Source: an uncultured Clostridia bacterium
GTDB lineage: Bacteria > Bacillota > Clostridia > Peptostreptococcales > Anaerovoracaceae
Assembly (NCBI GenBank): GCA_945644815.1
Contig: CALZFA010000005.1
Coordinates: 1 to 33,553 of the forward strand
DNA length: 33,553 nt
Direction of reading: 5' to 3'
Every line of letters starts with the position of its first letter. The first letter of the stretch is position 1. The position numbers were made by a program, and so were the translations under genes. Of the stretch, positions 15,106 to 24,300 are shown piece by piece. The notes under the pieces were generated by a model, which saw only the letters and a program-made list of their open reading frames with translations, searched no databases and was not told where the DNA came from.

Positions 15106-17760
15106 TTATTTAAGGTCAAACCATGTATGACCCGTGTTTACTTCTGCAATAAGCTTTACAGACAGCTTCATGGCGTTTTCCATATTTCTCACAAGAAGCT
15201 CCTTGATTTCCTCGGTCTTATTTTCAGGCGTCTCTAATATAAGTTCATCATGAACCTGAAGTATAAGTCTGGCTTCAGGATATTTCATCTTTAATTCCCT
15301 ATACACATTTAACATTGCCAGCTTGATAATATCAGCAGCACTTCCCTGAATAGGAGTGTTCATTGCAAGTCTTTCACCCAGCTGGCGAACCATATATGAA
15401 GATGCGGTTATTTCATGGATAGCCCTCTTTCTCCCTAAAATTGTTTCAGAATACCCTGTTTTTTTGGCGTCTGAAATCCGCCCGTCCATGTATTCTTTTA
15501 CTTTACTATGTTTTTTGAAGTATTCGTTTATATATTCTTCTGCCTCTTTTCGTGTAATATGCAGTTCTTCACTGAGGCCAAAACCGCTCATCCCGTAAAT
15601 TACACCGAAATTAACAGCTTTTGCACGACTCCTTTCATATACTGTAATCTGTTCTGCCGGAACACCAAGAACTCTGGCCGCAGTCAGTCTGTGTATATCC
15701 TCTCCTTTGTTAAAAGCATCTATAAGACTTTCATCCTGAGAAAGATGGGCAAGAACCCTAAGCTCAATTTGAGAATAATCGGCTCCCACCAAGGTATATC
15801 CTTCCTCTGCCTCAAATGCGCATCTGAGCTTTCGTCCCAGTTCCTGTCTTACGGGAATATTCTGCAAGTTAGGCTCTGTACAGCTGATTCTTCCCGTTGC
15901 CGTAACGGTCTGCTGAAAATGAGCATGAATTCTTCCGTCGCAGGCTATCAAAGGTTTAAGGCCTTCCACATAAGTTGAATTCAGCTTTGTAAGATTTCTG
16001 TATTCCAAAACCGCAGGAACGATAGGATGTTTTTCTTTTATTTTTTCCAGAATATCCGCACCTGTGCTGTAACCCCGTTTTGTCTTTTTCCCTGAAGGAA
16101 GCTTCAATTTTTCAAAAAGAACTTCTCCCAACTGAACAGTTGAATTTATATTGAACTCATATCCGGCATATTCATAAATCTCAAGCTCAAGAAGTTTGAT
16201 CTTATCTTTAAGCTGAACTCCGAAATCGTCAATAAAGTCCTTATTTGCCTTTATTCCGTTTAATTCCATGGAGGCAAGAACCTCTATCAGCGGTAGTTCA
16301 ACATCATAAAGAATTTTGCAAAGATTATTATTTTCAATATCTGATTCCTGACATTGTCTTATGTCTCTTATAATGCCGCTCATCAATACTCCATAATCTG
16401 CTAATGCGTCATTATTGTCGGAAAATATTTCAAACTGACCGTTTTCACCAACAAATGAACTTTCATCAGGCAAATCCCTGTGCAGCTTTTCAAGTGTAAG
16501 AGTCTTTAAATCATATTTGTTTCTTGAAACATCAAGGACATATTCTGCTATAGCCGTGTCGTATGATATTGTAAAATTTTTGAGTCCAAAATACATAAGA
16601 GAATAGACATCATCTTTTATATCATGACCGAAAAAAGAGACATCAAGTCTGTCAATATATCCTGCGGCTTTATCAGCTTTTACTGACAAAGTGTCAATAT
16701 AAAATGCTTTTTCTTCGTCCATAATAAATATCCCCTGAATTTCGGGTGTTCTTATATGACTATGGTCACCGAAAACTTTTAGAAATACTTCCTTACCGGC
16801 CAGAACCATCAGTTTATCAAGTTCGTCTGCAGTTTTAATCACTTCTTTCTCAGCCTTTATCTGTTTAATGCCTTCAGAAGCGTCTTCATGAACGGGTATT
16901 TTCATCTTTTTTAGAAAACTGTTAAATTCCAGTTTCCTGTATATTTCTATCAGTTTGTCATAATCAGGCTCCTCTTCCTTTAAAGATTCAAATTTAAACT
17001 CTACAGGAACATACCTGTTTATGGTAGCAAGTTGCTTGCTCATAAGAGCCAGCTGGGCATTTTCTTCAACTTTATTGCGAAGACTTTCCTTTGCAATCTG
17101 CTCCGTATTGGCAAGCATATTATCTATTGAACCAAACTGTTGGAGCAGCTTTATGCCCGTTTTCTCTCCCACTCCGGGGATTCCCGGAATATTATCCGAA
17201 GAATCCCCCATCAATCCTTTTAAATCAATGAACTGAGCAGGAGTAAGATTATATCTTTCCAACATTTTATCATGATCAAAGAGCTCGAACTCGGTAACAC
17301 CCTTCTTGGTGATAAGCACCTTTGTCTTGTCAGTAGCAAGCTGGAGAGCATCCTTGTCGCCGGTTACAATCAGAGGCTCCATCTCCAGTTCCTCAGCCAG
17401 TCTTGCCACTGTGCCGATTATATCATCGGCTTCAAAACCTTCCATTTCAAGAATAGGTATGTTCATGGCCTGAAGAATTTCTTTGAGAAGGGGCATCTGC
17501 ATTGCAAGCTCAGGAGGCATAGGTTTTCTTCCGGCTTTATATTCCGTGTATTCAAGATGCCTGAAAGTTGGCGCCTTAAGGTCAAATGCTACCGTAAGAT
17601 AGCCCGGTTTATAGTCTTCTCTTATTTTAGTGAGCATGTTAAGAAAACCATAGATACCTTGTGTATATATTCCTTCCCGGGTTATCATTGGTCTCTGCAT
17701 AGCATAATATGCCCTGTTAATCAAGCTGTTCCCGTCGATAATGACAACTCTTTCTCCCAT
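15106..17760 (-). CDS. polA: DNA polymerase I
   Basis: This 884-residue family A polymerase fills gaps and removes RNA primers. The 5'-3' exonuclease (about 1-280) is complete, with IIDGNSLINRAYYA, GFEADDIIG and GLMGDSSDNIPGIPGVG. The central 3'-5' exonuclease-like domain (about 300-480) lacks the DxE of Exo I, since the strand reads EVFLKVFGDHSH, so proofreading is probably lost as in Bacillus Pol I. The polymerase domain has motif A (DYSQIELRVLAH), motif B (RAKAVNFGVIYG) and motif C (QVHDEL). The ATG at 17760 has AGGGAG about 6 bases upstream. It is 19 bases downstream of the OPT transporter gene and 17 bases upstream of coaE. Confidence 0.97.
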   Translation of the reverse strand: MGERVVIIDGNSLINRAYYAMQRPMITREGIYTQGIYGFLNMLTKIREDYKPGYLTVAFDLKAPTFRHLEYTEYKAGRKPMPPELAMQMPLLKEILQAMNIPILEMEGFEADDIIGTVARLAEELEMEPLIVTGDKDALQLATDKTKVLITKKGVTEFELFDHDKMLERYNLTPAQFIDLKGLMGDSSDNIPGIPGVGEKTGIKLLQQFGSIDNMLANTEQIAKESLRNKVEENAQLALMSKQLATINRYVPVEFKFESLKEEEPDYDKLIEIYRKLEFNSFLKKMKIPVHEDASEGIKQIKAEKEVIKTADELDKLMVLAGKEVFLKVFGDHSHIRTPEIQGIFIMDEEKAFYIDTLSVKADKAAGYIDRLDVSFFGHDIKDDVYSLMYFGLKNFTISYDTAIAEYVLDVSRNKYDLKTLTLEKLHRDLPDESSFVGENGQFEIFSDNNDALADYGVLMSGIIRDIRQCQESDIENNNLCKILYDVELPLIEVLASMELNGIKANKDFIDDFGVQLKDKIKLLELEIYEYAGYEFNINSTVQLGEVLFEKLKLPSGKKTKRGYSTGADILEKIKEKHPIVPAVLEYRNLTKLNSTYVEGLKPLIACDGRIHAHFQQTVTATGRISCTEPNLQNIPVRQELGRKLRCAFEAEEGYTLVGADYSQIELRVLAHLSQDESLIDAFNKGEDIHRLTAARVLGVPAEQITVYERSRAKAVNFGVIYGMSGFGLSEELHITRKEAEEYINEYFKKHSKVKEYMDGRISDAKKTGYSETILGRKRAIHEITASSYMVRQLGERLAMNTPIQGSAADIIKLAMLNVYRELKMKYPEARLILQVHDELILETPENKTEEIKELLVRNMENAMKLSVKLIAEVNTGHTWFDLK

Positions 17761-17779
17761 GAAAAACTCCCTTTATCTA

Positions 17780-19387
17780 TCAGACGATAATCTTAATCGC
17801 CATTACAATTGCAATAATTACACCTACTATAGACTCTCCTCCCAAAAGACCGGACGCTATAATTGTGCCGCGTCCTTCCTTTTCAAAGGACGGAAATGCC
17901 TTATCTACTGCAAATCTGATGAGCCCGCCGATAAAAGCAGTAGCCGAAAGATAAAACGGAAGATATACACCCAGTCCCAGCGTTATAACAGGAAAGTTTA
18001 CACAATAAAGTATTACCGCAACGACCAGTCCAATGACAAATGCCGGTATGTGTGATATTCCTCCCACCATTGCAGCAACTGCAGATGCCTGCGCAGCAGG
18101 AAACATTTCTCCGCCGAAGGCTTCTCCGCCATAGGCTTTAAGTATAACTGCAAGAATAACTACAGAAACCACTCCGCCGATAAGTGCGCCGACAACCTCC
18201 GCAATCCACTGCGCTTTTGGATCACTGTGAAGAATCTGCCCTGCTTTAAAATCATTCATAACATCGCCTACCAGACCGCAGGCAACAGCTACAACTGCAG
18301 CTACATAGAAAGCCTCAATATCGCCTATGTTTGAAACAGCCTTTGAAGCCAGCAGAACTATTATTCCAAAAATTTCCATAGGATTTATTCCTGATTGACC
18401 TACGCACTGTGCTGACATGGATGTTGCAAGCCAGGCACCCAAAATTGTTATTACGGAAGCCAAAAGTCCCATATCTGTCACAAATGTAAAAACGGCTGCA
18501 ATAACAATCATAACAAATGGAGCCCATCTCATGTTGATAAATGTATCACCAAGCTTATCTTTAATGAACATGGATCCAAAGATATCCTTTGCCTTTGGAA
18601 TAATTCCTTTTACAAGAATTCCAAGTCCTGTACCTACCATAAGTCCGATACCGAGAGATGATTTAATGTTTGCCGCCTCTGTTAGATCCCAGAAACCAAG
18701 TTCAGTGCCTCCTACAAGTATCCCGAAGTCTCCTATGAGTGCTCCGAGAAACCAGACTCCAATTACAACAGGACCTATTATGTAACCTATTGATATGAGC
18801 ATAGGAGAAAACCATATACCTGTCAAGGAGCCGTAGCTTCCGGCAATTTTGCTGCTTATAAGTGTGGCCGGTATTTTTTGAAGCCAGTCTCTCAAAGCGG
18901 TAAATACTCCTGCAATTCCCATGGAAATGAAGAGCAGACCTGCCTTCTTTTTGTCACTGTCACCTACCTCAAGTGTCGCAGCTGCAGCCTGTCCCATTGC
19001 ATAGGGAAGTTCTTTTGTTTCGATAAAGTACTTCCTGAAAAGAGCTGTGAAAATCAATCCAAGAACCACTCCTCCGAGCGTAACCGCCAAGAGTACAGTA
19101 ATTGAAAGCTCATTATCAGGATTTAACATCCAGATGCCCGGAATGGTGAAAGCCAATCCTCCTGCTACCATAGCTCCTGCAGACATTGCAGTCTGAGTAA
19201 CATTGATCTCCTGGAGATTGGTATTTCCCATGAGCTTCAGAACGAACATCGAAACAAGAACAACGAACATAATCGGCCAAGGCAGTGAGCTGAGTTTTAG
19301 TGCTATAAACATTGAACTCATAGTAAGAATAATGCTGCCGATTGAACCGATAACCAGTCCGCGCACCGTTAGTTGTTTTTCGTTCAT
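17780..19387 (-). CDS. OPT-family oligopeptide/metal-complex transporter
   Basis: This 535-residue polytopic membrane protein has about 12-14 predicted helices. It begins LTVRGLVIGSIGSIILTMSS, a typical OPT-family start, and carries the ELPYAMGQAAAATL and GEGI-like glycine-rich membrane segments. SAQCVGQSGINPMEIFGI is a second conserved OPT region. Prokaryotic OPT proteins are proton-coupled importers of small peptides or metal chelates; the substrate cannot be told. There is no cleavable signal peptide. SD AGAGG precedes the ATG at 19387. It lies 22 bases after focA and 19 bases before polA, so the three may share a transcript, an unusual companion for polA. Confidence 0.88.
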   Translation of the reverse strand: MNEKQLTVRGLVIGSIGSIILTMSSMFIALKLSSLPWPIMFVVLVSMFVLKLMGNTNLQEINVTQTAMSAGAMVAGGLAFTIPGIWMLNPDNELSITVLLAVTLGGVVLGLIFTALFRKYFIETKELPYAMGQAAAATLEVGDSDKKKAGLLFISMGIAGVFTALRDWLQKIPATLISSKIAGSYGSLTGIWFSPMLISIGYIIGPVVIGVWFLGALIGDFGILVGGTELGFWDLTEAANIKSSLGIGLMVGTGLGILVKGIIPKAKDIFGSMFIKDKLGDTFINMRWAPFVMIVIAAVFTFVTDMGLLASVITILGAWLATSMSAQCVGQSGINPMEIFGIIVLLASKAVSNIGDIEAFYVAAVVAVACGLVGDVMNDFKAGQILHSDPKAQWIAEVVGALIGGVVSVVILAVILKAYGGEAFGGEMFPAAQASAVAAMVGGISHIPAFVIGLVVAVILYCVNFPVITLGLGVYLPFYLSATAFIGGLIRFAVDKAFPSFEKEGRGTIIASGLLGGESIVGVIIAIVMAIKIIV

Positions 19388-19409
19388 CTTTTTACCTCTA
19401 CTAAAATTT

Positions 19410-20240
19410 TTATTTATTATCTGCCAAAGCAGTATAATACCCTATTGCAACGCACACCGCTCCACCAACAATATTTCCTAAAGTTACAGGGAGTAAATTT
19501 AATTCAAACATTCCTGACCAGTTAAGGTTTGCAAGAGCATCGAATCCCATTTCTGAGAGAGCAGTAAACATCTGATTGCTCTTCGCAAATATTCCTGCAG
19601 GAATAAAATACATGTTAGCTACGCTGTGTTCAAATCCGGCGGTTACAAAGAGCCAGATCGGGAAGAAAATCGAAAGGATCTTTCCTACCGTTGTCTGTGC
19701 ACCCGTTGAAAGCCATACGGCCATACATACAAGCCAGTTGCAGAGTATTCCGCTGACAAAAGCAGAACCAAAAGACATATTAACTTTTCCCGCTGCAATT
19801 TTCACGGTCATAGCCCCCAGCATACCTTCGCCGGAATTAAGCACACCGGAATAGTACACCATAAATGCTATGAGAACACCACCGATAAAGTTGCATATGT
19901 ATACTATCACCCAGTTTTTCAGCATGGAAGATACGGTTATTCTTTTATCTATGACCGCAGCAATCATTGTTGTATTTCCTGTAAACAGTTCCGCGCCTCC
20001 CAATACAACCATAATAAGTCCAACGGTAAAAATAGTTCCGGAGAGGATCTTTCCCAATCCGAAAGTTTCCGTTGAGGAAAGCAGTCCGTATGCCGCCATG
20101 TTGGCTCCCGCCCCGGCAAATGCTATGTATGCTCCGGCAAAAATTCCAAAAATAACCATACGCTTTATAGGCATACTGGCCTTTACCTTGGATGTCTCTA
20201 TGAGAGCTTTCAAGGTTTCGGCCGGTTTCATGTGATTCAT
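19410..20240 (-). CDS. Formate/nitrite transporter family channel (FocA/NirC-type)
   Basis: This 276-residue protein with six membrane helices belongs to the FNT family of pentameric anion channels. The N-terminal FGIFAGAYIAFAGAGAN segment, GGAELFTGNTTM on the second helix, GILCNWLVCMAVW, and GFEHSVANMYFIPAG carry the family signatures. The last holds the conserved central pore histidine. It probably moves formate, a fermentation product, or a related anion; nitrite or hydrosulfide are alternatives. I therefore give no gene symbol. The ATG at 20240 has AAGGA 7 bases upstream. A 6S-like RNA lies just upstream and the OPT gene just downstream. Confidence 0.9.
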   Translation of the reverse strand: MNHMKPAETLKALIETSKVKASMPIKRMVIFGIFAGAYIAFAGAGANMAAYGLLSSTETFGLGKILSGTIFTVGLIMVVLGGAELFTGNTTMIAAVIDKRITVSSMLKNWVIVYICNFIGGVLIAFMVYYSGVLNSGEGMLGAMTVKIAAGKVNMSFGSAFVSGILCNWLVCMAVWLSTGAQTTVGKILSIFFPIWLFVTAGFEHSVANMYFIPAGIFAKSNQMFTALSEMGFDALANLNWSGMFELNLLPVTLGNIVGGAVCVAIGYYTALADNK

Positions 20241-20273
20241 TTTGTTTTCCTTTTACTTCTAAATATGTTGTTT

Positions 20274-20301
20274 ATAATAAAAAATCCCAAATTACCGTCA
20301 A
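20274..20301 (-). promoter_or_regulatory. Candidate focA promoter overlapping the 6S RNA 3' end
   Basis: TTGACG (20301-20296) and TATTAT (20279-20274) are separated by 16 bases. The -35 box falls in the 3' closing strand of the 6S-like RNA, and the -10 box falls just after its T tract. The focA ATG is 34 bases further on. It is a good match but unproven. Confidence 0.45.
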
Positions 20302-20456
20302 GGATATAATTGACGCCCTATCTTCCGATAGGTGGGTGTCCTGTTCCGTACCTCTGTCTTCCCCTCATGGGGGCCTGACATAACATACCGGAAACCCGGA
20401 CTCCCGATGCTCAAGTGTAGGTTCAATTATGTGTCCTTAACGCATAACCCAGGATT
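20279..20456 (-). ncRNA. ssrS: 6S RNA (RNA polymerase holoenzyme regulator)
   Basis: The 174-base segment between yebC and focA folds as a long rod. The closing stem pairs 20456-20444 with 20295-20283 (13 pairs), 20442-20434 with 20304-20296 (9 pairs), and 20430-20423 with 20313-20306 (8 pairs). A single-stranded central region follows. On its 3' side is the small hairpin CCTATC-GGAA-GATAGG (20332-20317), preceded by ACACCCA, as in the conserved 6S 3' bulge hairpin. An apical arm is closed by CCCC-CATGA-GGGG. TTTTTTA follows the closing stem, so it self-terminates. A TAAAAT box sits 6 bases before the first paired base, without a convincing -35. A cis-acting riboswitch for focA is the alternative, but the rod shape, length and 3' hairpin favour 6S RNA. 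Confidence 0.72.
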
Positions 20457-20485
20457 GATATTATTTTAGGTTAAACGCACCGTAT

Positions 20486-21214
20486 TTATTCCTCATAAAG
20501 ATCAATTGAGCAATTTGTATAAACCTTTTGAACATCATCATTGTCCTCTAAAAGCTCAATCATCTTGGCAAGTTTGGCTATATCGTGCGGATCTGATGGC
20601 GCAGCTTCCATGGAAGGCACATAATCAATGTCTGATTCAGCGATTTCATATCCTGCATCCAAAAGTGCATGATGTACATCCGTATAAGCAGACGGTTCAG
20701 TGACGATTTCAAAGCTGTCTTCATGGACAACCATATCTTCTGCACCGGCTTCAAGGGCTGCTTCAAGAAGAGTATCTTCATCGATGGAATCACTCTTTTC
20801 AATAAGGATAATTCCTTTTCTTGAGAACATATAAGAAACGCACCCCGGTGTACCAAGGTTTCCCCCGTATTTATCAAATGTTGATCTGACTGCAGAGGTT
20901 GTTCTGTTATTATTGTCGGTAAGCGCCTCAACAATTACAGCAACTCCTCCTACTCCGTAACCTTCAAAGCTCAGTTCTTCATATGATTCGCCGGCAAGCT
21001 CACCTGTTCCTTTTTTAATAGCTCTTGTAATATTATCATTAGGCATTGAAATTGCCTTGGCTTTTTCAATTGCCAGTCTTAATGTTGCATTGTACTCAGG
21101 GTCTCCGCCGGCTTTAGCTGCTACCGTAATTGCTCTTGCATATTTAGTGAACATAGCAGCTCTCTTAGAGTCCTGTGCGGCTTTTCTTCCTGCTATTGTA
21201 CCGTGTCTTCCCAT
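20486..21214 (-). CDS. yebC: YebC/PmpR family protein (TACO1-like)
   Basis: This 242-residue protein has the family start MGRHGTIAGRKAAQDSKRAA, then ARAITVAAKAGGDPEYN, and YEELSFEGYGVGGVAVIVE, the signature of the YebC/DUF28 family. Members act either as DNA-binding transcriptional regulators or, as shown recently for some, as factors that relieve ribosome stalling on proline-rich stretches. I cannot tell which applies. The frame is open for 35 more codons upstream, but AGGAGG 7 bases before the ATG at 21214 fixes the start. It has its own promoter and is followed by the 6S RNA with no terminator between. Confidence 0.94.
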   Translation of the reverse strand: MGRHGTIAGRKAAQDSKRAAMFTKYARAITVAAKAGGDPEYNATLRLAIEKAKAISMPNDNITRAIKKGTGELAGESYEELSFEGYGVGGVAVIVEALTDNNNRTTSAVRSTFDKYGGNLGTPGCVSYMFSRKGIILIEKSDSIDEDTLLEAALEAGAEDMVVHEDSFEIVTEPSAYTDVHHALLDAGYEIAESDIDYVPSMEAAPSDPHDIAKLAKMIELLEDNDDVQKVYTNCSIDLYEE

Positions 21215-21253
21215 GGAGACACCTCCTAACTTGTTATGTATTTTGGCTATGTT

Positions 21254-21282
21254 ATTATACAATAGTACCGGGTTCATTTCAA
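21254..21282 (-). promoter_or_regulatory. yebC promoter
   Basis: TTGAAA (21282-21277) and a perfect TATAAT (21259-21254) are separated by 17 bases, 39 bases before the yebC ATG. It is the best sigma-A match in the window. It lies just after the upstream gene's terminator and may also drive transcription of the 6S RNA. Confidence 0.85.
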
Positions 21283-21293
21283 GGTGTTTTAGT

Positions 21294-21323
21294 AAAAAAA
21301 CCCCGTGATTTAGAGTCACGAGG
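21294..21323 (-). terminator. Intrinsic terminator after the dehydratase activase-type gene
   Basis: CCTCGTGA and TCACGGGG pair over 8 bases (one T-G pair) around loop CTCTAAA, followed by seven T residues on the minus strand. It starts 8 bases past the stop at 21331, and the yebC promoter lies directly after it. Confidence 0.9.
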
Positions 21324-21330
21324 ATTATAA

Positions 21331-24300
21331 TTATTTGTTTTCCATATTCTTATGAGCCTGGGACATCATAAGCTTTATCCTGTTAAGCTGATTGACGTTG
21401 CTTGCTCCAGGGTCATAATCAATGGCTACGATATTGGCCTCAGGAAAACGCTCTCTGATAGCTTTCATCATTCCTTTGCCCGTCACATGATTAGGCAGAC
21501 AGGCAAAAGGCTGAAGACAAGCAATATTAGTGGCTCCGCTCTTTATCAGCTCTATCATCTCTCCCGTTAAAAGCCAGCCCTCTCCGCACTGATTTCCTAT
21601 TGATACTATTTGTGATGCCTCTTCTGCCGTATGTTGGATATATGAAGGTTCATTGAACCGCTTGCTTTGCCTCAGGGCTTTTCTGAGGGGTTTTCTGAAC
21701 CACTCAATTAAAGTTATGCCAAGCTCATTAACCTTATACTGTTTATATGAACCTGAAAGCTTTTCATAGTTGAACTTCTTGCTGTACATGCCGTAAAGGA
21801 AGAAATCTATTAGATCCAGTACAACTGCTTCTCCGCCTTCCTTTTCGATAATATCCACAATATTATTGTTGGCATCCGGATGATATTTTACAAGAATTTC
21901 TCCCACAACACCGACCTTCGCCTTTTTAACATTTTTAAGAGGCAACGTATCGTATTCAGCTACAATCTGCGGTATCAGTTTTTTATATGTACTTAATTTT
22001 CCGTCCTTGCAGTTTTGGAAAATTGCTTCCTCATATTTTTTCATAATACCTTCGGCAGAGCCCGGCACATCTTCATATGGCCTTGTAGCATACAGAAGTC
22101 TCTGAAAAAGGTCTCCGTAAACAGCCGCCATAATAAGACGTTTTCCCATATCTATATCTATTTTGAATCCCGGGTTGGCTTCAAGTCCCACCATATTGAA
22201 TGAAACTACCGGTATCTGCTCCATTCCAAGGTCCTTAAGCGCCTTTCTGAGGAGTGCTATATAGTTGCTGGCTCTGCATCCTCCTCCTGTCTGTGACATT
22301 ATCAGCGCAGTTCTGTCCAGGTCATATTCTCCCGATTTCAATGCACTTATCATCTTCCCCAGAGTAACCAGAGTAGGATAGCAGGCATCATTATTGACAT
22401 ATTTCAGACCTTCATCCACAGCCGCCTTATCAACTGTTGGAATAACTACTGCATTATACCCGCTTTCACGCAATGCCACCTCAAGATACTGGAAATGTAT
22501 AGGTGACATCTGCGGAACTAAAAGTGTGTAGTTTTTTCTCATTTCTTCGGTAAAAAGTTTTCTTTCAAAAGGCTTTTCATTGTGGCAAGCCTTTATTCCG
22601 TTCTTTTCCCTTTCTTCCATAGCGGCTTTAAGTGATCTGATTCTGATTCTTATAGCGCCTAAGTTGTTACCTTCGTCTATCTTGAGTACAGTGTATAATT
22701 TACCTGAATTTTCGAGTATTTCCTCAACTTCATCGGTGGTAACGGCATCAACCCCGCAGCCAAACGAATTAAGCTGAACAAGCTCGGCATCGTCCATTGT
22801 ACCCACAACATTAGCAGCTTTATACAGTCTTGAATGGTAAACCCATTGATCAAGAACTCTTATAGGCCGAGGCAGCTCTATGTTATTACAGATTGAGTCC
22901 TCAGATACAACCACCATATCATAGGATACGATCATTTTATCTATTCCGTGATTGATTTCTGTGTCAAGATGATAAGGTCGACCGGAAAGGACTATTATCT
23001 TCTTGCCATATTCTCTGGCATATTCCACTGCACGTCTGCCTTCAGCTTCAACATCTTTTTTAAATGCAAGCTGCTCGGCTCTGGCGGCTTCAACAGCTTC
23101 TTTAACCTGTGAACGCAGTATTTTTATGCCTCTTCCTTTAAGGAGATCTAAAAGTCTTTCCGTTAGTCTTTTATCATCATCATAAGGGAGGAAATCATGT
23201 GTAAACTCTACACCCTCTTCATGAAATATTTCGTTCATATTGTTGGCGATTACCTCCGGATACGTGGCAACAATCGGGCAATTGTAATGGTTAGGAGCAT
23301 TGGCATCTTCGATCTGCTCATAATTTATACACGGATAGAAAATCCACTTTTCCCCCATTTCTACAAGAGTCTTTATGTGGCCATGGACAAGTTTGGCAGG
23401 ATAACAGGCTGTGTCCGATGAAATTGTATCCATTCCTTTTTCATATATCTCCTTGGATGACATAGGCGAAAGCACCACTCTCCATCCAAGCTTTGTAAAG
23501 AAAGTGAACCAGAAAGGATAGTCTTCATACATATTAAGTACTCTCGGTATAGCCACACTTCCCCTATTGGCTTCTTCTTCAGACAACGGCTCATAATAAA
23601 AAAGTCTGTGAAGCTTATATTCGTACAGATCAGGAAGATTAGAGGTTTTATTTTTCTTTCCGTCACCTTTTTCGCATCTGTTTCCTGTTGTATACCTGGT
23701 TCCATCATTAAAGCGGGTAATTGTAAGCATGCATTTATTCTCACAGCCGGCACATCTGGCATTACTGCTTCCTGCCTCAAAGGAGACAAGATCCTCGGCA
23801 TGGATAAGCGACGAGCGGTGTCCCTCCTCCCAGTTTGCCAGAGAGTTAAGAGCACAGCCGTATGCTCCCATGATACCGGCGATATCCGGTCTTACAACCT
23901 CTTTGCCCAAAACCTTTTCTATAGCCCTCAGAACCGACTCATTGAGGAAAGTTCCACCCTGAACGACTATTTTTTTCCCTGCTTCCTCAGGGTTCCTGAG
24001 TTTAATTACCTTGTAAAGAGCATTTTTGACAACCGAATATGACAGTCCGGCAGCAATATCTCCAATGTCGGCCCCTTCTTTCTGAGCCTGTTTTACCATT
24101 GAATTCATAAATACCGTGCATCGTGTCCCCAAATCCACGGGATTCTCAGACATAAGACCGATTCTGGCAAAATCTTCAACTTTCATGTCAACAGATTTTG
24201 CATAGGTCTCGATAAAAGAACCGCACCCTGAAGAACATGCCTCATTGAGCATAATGTTGTAGATTGCACCATCCTTTATCTTCATACATTTCATATCCTG

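Noticed and set aside
20283-20456. Riboswitch for the formate channel
   Set aside because: The segment folds as a closed rod with a 30-pair closing stem and its own T run, and lacks motifs I know for the ZTP, THF or guanidine riboswitches. 6S RNA fits better.
21215-21319. 35-codon N-terminal extension of YebC
   Set aside because: It runs over the yebC promoter and terminator sequences, and AGGAGG clearly marks the ATG at 21214.
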